Below are positions 57,529-64,000 of a stretch of 64,000 nt of DNA, piece by piece. This DNA is from Micromonospora nigra (lineage in GTDB: Bacteria; Actinomycetota; Actinomycetes; Mycobacteriales; Micromonosporaceae), in assembly GCF_900091585.1 (NCBI RefSeq), contig NZ_FMHT01000003.1, forward strand, positions 930,001 to 994,000, in the 5' to 3' direction. The notes beneath the pieces were generated by a model. That model saw only the letters and a list, made by a program, of their open reading frames with translations, searched no databases and had not been told where the DNA came from. Made by a program: the position numbers and the translations under genes. The first letter of the stretch is position 1. Each line of letters starts with the position of its first letter.

Positions 57529-59586
57529 TCACTCCCCGGCAGGCGGGGCCGGGATGACTGGGTTGGCCGGGGTCGCCGGGGTAGCCGAGTCCGCCGGGGT
57601 AGCCGGGTCCGCCGGGGTGGAGTCGGTGTCGAGGGCGGCCAGGATCGCCTCGGCGGTGCGCCGCCCCACGCCCGGCACCTCGGTGATCTCCTCCACCGTG
57701 GCGGCGGAGAGCCGCTTCAGAGAGCCGAAGTGCCGCAGCAGCGCCTTGCGGCGCATCTCGCCCAGGCCGGGGACGTCGTCGAGCGCGGAGGTGGTCATCC
57801 GCTTGGAGCGACGCTGCCGGTGGAAGGTGATGGCGAACCGGTGGGCCTCGTCGCGCACCCGTTGCAGCAGGTAGAGCCCTTCCGAGGCGCGCGGGAGGAT
57901 GACCGGGAAGTCGTCGTCGGGCAGCCAGACCTCCTCCAGCCGCTTGGCGAGCCCGCACAGCGCGACGTCGTCGATGCCGAGTTCCGCGAGGGCCTGGGCC
58001 GCCGCCGCGACCTGCGGCGCGCCGCCGTCGACCACCACCAGTTGCGGCGGGTACGCGAACTTGCGCGGCCGGCCGGTGGTCGGGTCGACCAGGACCCCGA
58101 CCCGGGGCTCGTCCGCCCCTGCCTCGGGGCCGCCCCGGCTCGGCGCGTCGAGGTCGTCGGCGGCCTCGACGCCCGCCTCGCCGGTCTCGGCGCGGGCGTC
58201 GAGGTAGCGGGCGAAGCGGCGGCGCAGCACCTCCGACATCGCCGACAGGTCGTCGGTGGCACCGCGGATGATGAACCGGCGGTACTCGCCCTTGCGGGGC
58301 AGGCCGTCCTCGAACACCACCATGCTGGCCACCACGTCGGTGCCCTGGATCTGCGAGATGTCGAAACACTCGATGCGCAGCGGCGCGGTGCGCATGCCCA
58401 GCGCCTCGGTGATCTCGTCGAGGGCCTTGCCCCGCGTGGTCAGGTCGCCGGCCCGCTTGAGCTTGTGGCGGGCCAACGCGTCCTTCGCGTTGCGCTCCAC
58501 CGTTTCCAGCAGGGCGCGCTTGTCGCCCCGCTGCGGCACCCGCAGGCTCACCCGGCTGCCCCGTCGGCCCGAGAGCCAGTCGGCCAGGGCGTCGGCGTCG
58601 GCGGGCAGCTCCGGCACCAGCAGCTCGCGGGGCACGTCGGCCTCGCCGTGCTCGCCCCCGTACACCTGGGTGCAGAAGTGGTGCACCAGGTCGCCGGTGG
58701 TCAGTTCCTCGGTCTTCTCCACCACCCAGCCGCGCTGGCCGCGCACGCGGCCGTCGCGGACGCGGAAGACCTGCACGGATGCTTCGAGGGGATCGTCGGC
58801 GAAGGCCACCACGTCGGCGTCGGTGCCGTCGCCGAGCACCACGGTCTGCTTCTCCATGGCCCGGCGCAGCGCGGCCACGTCGTCGCGCAGCCGGGCGGCC
58901 CGCTCGAACTCCAACTGCTCGCTGGCCTGGAGCATCTCGCGTTCCAGCTTGCGGACCATGCTGTCGGTGCGACCTGCCATGAAGTCGCAGAAGTCGTCGA
59001 CGATCTCGCGGTGCCGTTCGGCCGACACGCTGCCCACGCAGGGCGCCGAGCACTTGCCGATGTAGCCCAGCAGGCAGGGACGGCCGACCTGGCCGGCCCG
59101 CTTGAACACCCCGGCGGAGCAGGTGCGCGCGGGGAACACCCGCAGCAGCAGGTCGAGCGTCTCGCGGATCGCCCAGGCGTGCGAGTAGGGCCCGAAGTAG
59201 CGCACCCCCTTGCGCTTGGCGCCCCGCATGACCTGTAGCCGCGGGTAGTCCTCGTCGAGGGTGACGGCGAGGTAGGGATAGGACTTGTCGTCGCGGTAAC
59301 GGACGTTGAACCGCGGGTCGTACTGCTTGATCCAGGTGTATTCGAGTTGGAGCGCCTCCACCTCGGTGCCGACGGTGACCCAGTCGACCGACTCGGCCGT
59401 GGTGACCATCTGCTGGGTGCGCTGGTGCAGCCCCCACGGGTCGGCGAAGTAGGAGTTGAGCCTGCTGCGCAGGTTCTTCGCCTTGCCGACGTAGATCACC
59501 CGGCCGGTGCCGTCGCGGAAGCGGTAGACCCCGGGGGACTCCGGGATCGTGCCGGACGCGGGACGGTAGGTCGAGGGATCAGCCAC
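57529..59586 (-). CDS. uvrC: Excinuclease ABC subunit C
   Basis: 685 residues. Makes both incisions in nucleotide excision repair with UvrB. N-terminal GIY-YIG domain ([20 protein letters not shown]), Cys cluster ([26 protein letters not shown]), UvrB-binding helix ([20 protein letters not shown]), RNase H-like endonuclease ([32 protein letters not shown]) and tandem HhH ([20 protein letters not shown]). The last 30 residues are a degenerate Pro/Ala/Thr repeat (18-bp DNA period). GTG 59586, leaderless behind TAGGCT. Confidence 0.96.
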   Translation of the reverse strand: MADPSTYRPASGTIPESPGVYRFRDGTGRVIYVGKAKNLRSRLNSYFADPWGLHQRTQQMVTTAESVDWVTVGTEVEALQLEYTWIKQYDPRFNVRYRDDKSYPYLAVTLDEDYPRLQVMRGAKRKGVRYFGPYSHAWAIRETLDLLLRVFPARTCSAGVFKRAGQVGRPCLLGYIGKCSAPCVGSVSAERHREIVDDFCDFMAGRTDSMVRKLEREMLQASEQLEFERAARLRDDVAALRRAMEKQTVVLGDGTDADVVAFADDPLEASVQVFRVRDGRVRGQRGWVVEKTEELTTGDLVHHFCTQVYGGEHGEADVPRELLVPELPADADALADWLSGRRGSRVSLRVPQRGDKRALLETVERNAKDALARHKLKRAGDLTTRGKALDEITEALGMRTAPLRIECFDISQIQGTDVVASMVVFEDGLPRKGEYRRFIIRGATDDLSAMSEVLRRRFARYLDARAETGEAGVEAADDLDAPSRGGPEAGADEPRVGVLVDPTTGRPRKFAYPPQLVVVDGGAPQVAAAAQALAELGIDDVALCGLAKRLEEVWLPDDDFPVILPRASEGLYLLQRVRDEAHRFAITFHRQRRSKRMTTSALDDVPGLGEMRRKALLRHFGSLKRLSAATVEEITEVPGVGRRTAEAILAALDTDSTPADPATPADSATPATPANPVIPAPPAGE

Positions 59587-59593
59587 GTCACCG

Positions 59594-59616
59594 AGCCTAG
59601 TCGCCGGGGCTGACAG
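59594..59616 (-). promoter_or_regulatory. PafBC/RecA-NDp-type DNA-damage promoter of uvrC
   Basis: On the minus strand CTGTCAGCC (59608-59616), 8 nt, TAGGCT (59594-59599), then 7 nt to the GTG. It fits tTGTCRgtg-N8-TAnnaT at 6 of 9 upstream positions with exact spacing. It lies partly inside the 3' end of the EEP gene. Confidence 0.55.
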
Positions 59617-60931
59617 CCCAGATCACGCCGAGCTGGTCGACCTCGTCGCCGCAGCGGCCGAAGAGACCGGCCAGCCGCCCGCCGGGCGGCGCGGTGAAGG
59701 TGACCGCGTCGGCGGTCGGGGTGCCGCCGGTCAGGGTGCGGCCCAGGTTGGTGGTGAGCCGGGCCGAGAAGATCCGGGTGCGCCCGTTGCGCTGCCCCTG
59801 GGTCAGGGTGACCTGGGTGACGTGCTCGTCCGGGGCCAGGGTCAGCGTGGCGGGGGTGCCGCCGGTGCCACCGTGGGTCGACCGGGTGCCGTCGGCGAGG
59901 CCGACCCCGACGGCGTCGAGGCGGGAGCCGGCGCGCAGCGTGACGCTGGTGACCGGGGAGCCGACCAGGTCGGCGTCGGTGAACGGGGTGCCGTGCGGGC
60001 CGCCCCAGGTGTCGCTGGCGCGCAGCCCCGGGTCGCGGGTCCAGGAGAACCAGGCGGCGTGCGGCCAGTGGTCGGACAGCGCCGCCCCCGCGGGGTCGAG
60101 GAACCGGGTGTGCTCGTTGTGGTAGCGGGTCAGCTCCAGCCGGACCAGCCGGCTGCCCCGGTAGAGGATCTTGTCGACGACCTCGCAGGCGTCGGTCACG
60201 GCGGCCGGGTCGCAGACCAGGGCGGGGCTGCCGGCGGCCGGTGGGACGCCGCCGCGTTCCTGCTGCACCCAGGCGTCGGTCAGCCCGTTGGCGGTGAGCA
60301 GTTCGCGGACGTTGTCGCCGGCCCGGGTGTAGCGCGCGTTGAGGTCGCCCATCACGATCACCGCGTTACCGGTCGAGTTCGTGGCGACGTACCGCGAGAG
60401 CTGGCTGATGTTGGCGCGGCGGGCCGCCAGGTCGGCGTCGGTGCTGCCGGCGTTGGTGTGGGCGTTGTAGAGGTCGACGAAGACGCCCTCCGCGAGGCGG
60501 ACCCGCGCGTACGTGAAGCCCTTCGGGGTCAGGCAGTCGGTGCCGTTGCAGCGGTCCCACCGCACCCGGGTGAACCCGGACGACGGGTACGCCGACATGG
60601 TGTTGAGACCGTCGCCGAAGGGCACCCCGCCGCTGGTGGGCGTGCGGTGCGGATGCATGTCGGTTTCGTACAGGTCGGCGTGGTAGTTGAAGTCCTCCTG
60701 GACGTTGACGATGTCGTAGGCGTTGACCCGTTCGCCGATGGGGCGGGTGTTGACCGCCGGGTTGCCGCCGGACAGGGGCTCGGGCAGGCCGGCGACGTTG
60801 TAGGTGAGCACCGAGAACGCGCCGGAGGCGGCGGCCGGTGCGGGGGCGGGTGCGGCGGCGGACGCCGGGCCGGCCACCGGCAGCAGCGCGGCCACCAGCG
60901 CCGCGGACGCGAGCAGACGTACGGGGTTCAT
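59597..60931 (-). CDS. Secreted endonuclease/exonuclease/phosphatase-fold enzyme with C-terminal lectin-like domain
   Basis: 444 residues with a signal peptide (about 1-25, ending GPASAAA). EEP domain (about 38-300): [74 protein letters not shown] and [12 protein letters not shown], the layout of bacterial sphingomyelinase/phosphodiesterase or DNase-like proteins. The last 130 residues ([40 protein letters not shown]) resemble a jacalin-like carbohydrate-binding domain. The substrate could be phospholipid or nucleic acid. Ends 11 bp before uvrC on the same strand. Confidence 0.8.
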   Translation of the reverse strand: MNPVRLLASAALVAALLPVAGPASAAAPAPAPAAASGAFSVLTYNVAGLPEPLSGGNPAVNTRPIGERVNAYDIVNVQEDFNYHADLYETDMHPHRTPTSGGVPFGDGLNTMSAYPSSGFTRVRWDRCNGTDCLTPKGFTYARVRLAEGVFVDLYNAHTNAGSTDADLAARRANISQLSRYVATNSTGNAVIVMGDLNARYTRAGDNVRELLTANGLTDAWVQQERGGVPPAAGSPALVCDPAAVTDACEVVDKILYRGSRLVRLELTRYHNEHTRFLDPAGAALSDHWPHAAWFSWTRDPGLRASDTWGGPHGTPFTDADLVGSPVTSVTLRAGSRLDAVGVGLADGTRSTHGGTGGTPATLTLAPDEHVTQVTLTQGQRNGRTRIFSARLTTNLGRTLTGGTPTADAVTFTAPPGGRLAGLFGRCGDEVDQLGVIWAVSPGD

Positions 60932-61120
60932 CGGCCGTCCTATCAGGGCGCTGGTCGGCCGGGGCGCCGGCCGAGGGGCGAGCGGGAACAGAAGGTTATC
61001 CGCCCGCTGGAGCCGTCCTCAAGAGACCGATTCATGTCTTCCGATAATCGCCCCGGGAACGTTACCATCCGGTATCCGAATGTTCTTCGTGTAATGATCC
61101 CCACCCCCCGGGAGATCGTC

Positions 61121-64000
61121 ATGCCCCGTACCGCTCACCGCCTGCTGGCCGGCGCGACCGTCCTCGTCGGAACCGCCGCCCTGCTGACCGCCCCCAACCC
61201 CGCCGCCGCCGACCCCCCGGCGGCAGCCACCCGCGCCTCCGTCACCACCTACACCCCCGACGACTACTGCCTCGGCGAGTGCGGCGACATCCTGCCGCCC
61301 GGCCAGAACGGCAACGCCACCCTGGTCGAGGTCCTCGGCAACCAGGCCCTCGGCACCCTCCCCCGGCACTCCGCCGACCAGCTCGACCGCTACGCCAACC
61401 TCGTCTACGGCTACGCCGGGCTGCGCGAGGACCAGGTCGGCACCTTCTTCAACGACGCCTCCTTCGGCGTCCCGCCCGACCAGGTCGAACGGGACTACTC
61501 CCCCCGCGCCGACGTACGCATCGTCCGCGACCGGGCCACCGGCGTCCCACACGTCACCGGCAGCACCCGCGGCGGCACCATGTTCGGGGCCGGCTACGCC
61601 GGTGCGGAGGACCGGCTGTTCACCATGGACCTGCTACGCCACGTCGGCCGGGGCACGTTGACCCCGTTCGCCGGCGGCGCACCCGGCAACCGGGCCCTCG
61701 AACAGAGCGTCTGGCGCACCTCCCCCTACACCGAGGCCGACCTGCAGGCCCAGGTGGCGGCGCTGCGGGCCAAGGGTCCGCGCGGTCAACAGCTCTACTC
61801 CGACGTGCAGGAGTACATCGCGGGGATCAACGCCTACATCGACACCTGCATGGACAACCGCAACTGCCCCGGCGAGTACGTCCTCACCGGCCACCTCGAC
61901 GCGATCACCAACGTCGGCGGTCCGAAGCCGTTCCAGATGACCGACCTGATCGCCATCGCCGGCGTCGTCGGAGGCCTGTTCGGTGGCGGGGGCGGCACCG
62001 AGATGCAGTCCGCCCTGGTCCGCATCGCCGCCCGCGCCCGCTACGGCCCCACCGAGGGCGACCGGGTCTGGAACGGCTTCCGGGCCCAGAACGACCCCGA
62101 GACGGTGCTCACCCTGCACGACGGGCAGAGCTTCCCGTACGGCGCCGCCGACGACGACGCCCCCAGCGTCGTCATGCCCGACGCGGGGTCGGCGCGGGTG
62201 GAACCGATCGTCACCGACGCCACCGGTTCCGCCACCGGCACCGCGACGGCCGCCTCCACCCGCTCGTCGGAACTGGCCGCCGCCCTGTCGGGGCTCACCA
62301 TCGCCCCCGCCAACCGGGGCATGTCCAACGCCGCCGTCGTATCCGCCGCCCACTCGGCCACCGGCCACCCGATCGCCGTGTTCGGCCCACAGACCGGCTA
62401 CTTCTCTCCGCAACTGCTGATGGTGCAGGAGTTGCAGGGCCCCGGCATCAGCGCCCGGGGGGCCGCGTTCGCCGGCCTCAACCTGTACGTGCTGCTCGGC
62501 CGGGGCCAGGACTACGCATGGAGCGCCACGTCGTCGATCCACGACATCACCGACACGTACGCGGTGCCGCTGTGCTCCCCCGACGGTTCCACGCCGACGC
62601 TGGCCAGCAACCACTACCTGTTCCGTGGCGCCTGCCTGCCGATGGAGGAACTGTCCCGGGTGAACCGGTGGAGCCCCACGGTCGCCGACAGCACCCCGGC
62701 CGGGTCGTACAAGCTCATCGCCCGCCGAACCAACCTCGGTCTGGTGGGGTGGCGTGGCACGGTCGACGGCCGCCCGCACGCCTTCACCCAGCTGCGCTCC
62801 ACCTACCGGCACGAGGCCGACTCCGCGATCGGCTTCCAGATGTTCAACGACCCCACCCAGATGGGCACCGCCGACGCCTTCGTGACCTCGGCGAACAACG
62901 TCGAGTACGCCTTCAACTGGTTCTACGTCAACTCCACCCAGGCGGCGTACTACAACTCCGGCCTCAACCCGGTGCGGGCCGCCGGGTCGAACCCGAACCT
63001 GCCGATGCGGGCGGAGCGGCGCTTCGAGTGGCAGGGGTACGACCCGGTCGCCAACACCGCCGCGTACGCGCCCCTGTCGGCCCACCCCCGCTCGGTCGAC
63101 CAGGACTACTACGTCAGCTGGAACAACAAGCAGGCCAAGGACTTCGGAGCGGCCGACGGCAACTTCAGCTTCGGCGCGGTGCACCGGGGCGACCTGCTCG
63201 ACCGGCCGATGCGCGCGGCGATCGCGGCCGGGCAGAAGTTCGACCGGGCCTCGCTGACCTCGCTCGTGCAGCGGGCCGGGCTGACCGACCTGCGCGCCAG
63301 CGAGGTGCTCGGTGAGCTGATCCGGGTGCTGGAGAGCCAGCCGGTCACCGACGCGGCGCTGGCCGCCGAGATCAGCCGGCTGAAGGCGTGGCGGGCCGCC
63401 GGAGCGCTGCGGGTCGAGACCGCCCCCGGCTCCAAGGTCTACCAGCACGCCGAGGCGATCCGGACCCTCGACGCCTGGTGGCCGCTGCTGGTCCGGGGCA
63501 TGTTCCGCGCCCCGCTCGGACCGGATCTCTACCAGTCGCTGGTCAACACCCTTCAGGTCAACGAGTCGCCGTCGGGCCGCCAGGCCGGGGACGTCTCCGA
63601 CCTGCCGGGCTCGGCCAGCAGCGCGCAGACCCACAAGGGCTCGGCCTTCCAGTACGGCTGGTGGGGCTGGGTCGACCGGGACCTGCGGGCGGTCCTCGGC
63701 GACCAGGTCCGGGGCGGCCCCGGCCGCACCTTCTGCGGCGACGGGAACCTCGCCGCCTGCCGCCAGGTCCTGCTCGACACGCTGCGCACGGCGAGCACCA
63801 CCCCGCCGGTCCAGGTGTACCCGGGCGACGAGCACTGCGACGCCGGCGACCAGTGGTGCGCCGACTCGATCGTGCAGTCCCCGCTGGGCGGCATCAAGCA
63901 CGCGAAGATCGCCTGGCAGAACCGGCCCACCTACCAGCAGGTCGTGTCGTTCCCGGCGCGTCGCGGTGACGTCTCGCCCAACCTGGCGGCGGGCCGGCCG
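61121..64000 (+). CDS. Secreted penicillin acylase-family (Ntn) amidase, truncated at window end
   Basis: 960 codons visible, with no stop before the edge. ATG 61121 behind GGGAG. Signal peptide about 1-30 (MPRTAHRLLAGATVLVGTAA, ending AAADP). The N-terminal part (VRIVRDRATGVPHVTGSTRG, GAGYAGAEDRLFTMDLLRHV) is the alpha-subunit region. The likely cleavage and nucleophile site is NRGMSNAAVV, where Ser after Met would become the beta-subunit N-terminus, as in SNAWAV of the family. Related secreted enzymes hydrolyse penicillins, aculeacin or acyl-homoserine lactones. It is divergent from the EEP gene. Confidence 0.88.
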   Translation, partial: MPRTAHRLLAGATVLVGTAALLTAPNPAAADPPAAATRASVTTYTPDDYCLGECGDILPPGQNGNATLVEVLGNQALGTLPRHSADQLDRYANLVYGYAGLREDQVGTFFNDASFGVPPDQVERDYSPRADVRIVRDRATGVPHVTGSTRGGTMFGAGYAGAEDRLFTMDLLRHVGRGTLTPFAGGAPGNRALEQSVWRTSPYTEADLQAQVAALRAKGPRGQQLYSDVQEYIAGINAYIDTCMDNRNCPGEYVLTGHLDAITNVGGPKPFQMTDLIAIAGVVGGLFGGGGGTEMQSALVRIAARARYGPTEGDRVWNGFRAQNDPETVLTLHDGQSFPYGAADDDAPSVVMPDAGSARVEPIVTDATGSATGTATAASTRSSELAAALSGLTIAPANRGMSNAAVVSAAHSATGHPIAVFGPQTGYFSPQLLMVQELQGPGISARGAAFAGLNLYVLLGRGQDYAWSATSSIHDITDTYAVPLCSPDGSTPTLASNHYLFRGACLPMEELSRVNRWSPTVADSTPAGSYKLIARRTNLGLVGWRGTVDGRPHAFTQLRSTYRHEADSAIGFQMFNDPTQMGTADAFVTSANNVEYAFNWFYVNSTQAAYYNSGLNPVRAAGSNPNLPMRAERRFEWQGYDPVANTAAYAPLSAHPRSVDQDYYVSWNNKQAKDFGAADGNFSFGAVHRGDLLDRPMRAAIAAGQKFDRASLTSLVQRAGLTDLRASEVLGELIRVLESQPVTDAALAAEISRLKAWRAAGALRVETAPGSKVYQHAEAIRTLDAWWPLLVRGMFRAPLGPDLYQSLVNTLQVNESPSGRQAGDVSDLPGSASSAQTHKGSAFQYGWWGWVDRDLRAVLGDQVRGGPGRTFCGDGNLAACRQVLLDTLRTASTTPPVQVYPGDEHCDAGDQWCADSIVQSPLGGIKHAKIAWQNRPTYQQVVSFPARRGDVSPNLAAGRP

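Overview
The window is high-GC actinobacterial chromosome, most likely from Micromonospora or a close relative in the Micromonosporaceae. The evidence is gene content (whiA, rbpA, opcA, a CvnC/CvnD pair, an acVLRF1-type release factor, a SUF operon led by sufR), frequent GTG starts, ATGA/GTGA overlaps, and several starts lying 6-8 nt behind a TANNNT -10 box (leaderless pattern). I see no insertion sequence, prophage, integrase, CRISPR array, tRNA or rRNA.

Layout. 1-10 kb is accessory: a secreted beta-helix protein (cut by the window edge), a very large two-catalytic-domain pullulanase, two paralogous membrane-anchored CBM2-like proteins, an NTF2-like protein, a permuted papain-fold protein and a VOC protein. 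10.4-21.3 kb holds aconitase, a CvnC/CvnD pair without CvnA/B, DUF2630, a RIO kinase, a HAD phosphatase, a TetR regulator resembling AcnR, and a three-gene cassette (TIGR04222 membrane protein with a Gly/Cys tail, DUF692/MNIO enzyme, small partner). An SDR and a Mug glycosylase follow. 21.4-29.1 kb has an ABC exporter, an enoyl-CoA hydratase, a small HTH protein, an ABC-F ATPase, a zinc metallopeptidase, acVLRF1 and a LysE exporter.

29.4-36.4 kb is a complete SUF operon on the minus strand (sufR-B-D-Rieske-C-S-U-T), divergent from ctaA. ctaB lies nearby, followed by the plus-strand pentose phosphate block tkt-tal-zwf-opcA-pgl. This faces the minus-strand block uvrC / rapZ-yvcK-whiA-gapA-pgk-tpiA-secG-rbpA, a classic actinobacterial arrangement; recQ sits in it in the opposite direction. 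The window ends with a secreted EEP/lectin protein upstream of uvrC and a secreted penicillin-acylase-family enzyme that runs off the end.

Most interesting: (1) the TIGR04222-DUF692 cassette at 17.6-19.9 kb, which looks like a peptide-modifying (MNIO) system whose likely substrate is the Cys tail of its own membrane protein; (2) a shared operator upstream of acn and acnR; (3) PafBC/RecA-NDp-type DNA-damage promoters in front of both recQ and uvrC; (4) a bidirectional leaderless promoter at 9608-9614. There are also two cases where a gene's 3' end, stop codon included, is duplicated in tandem.
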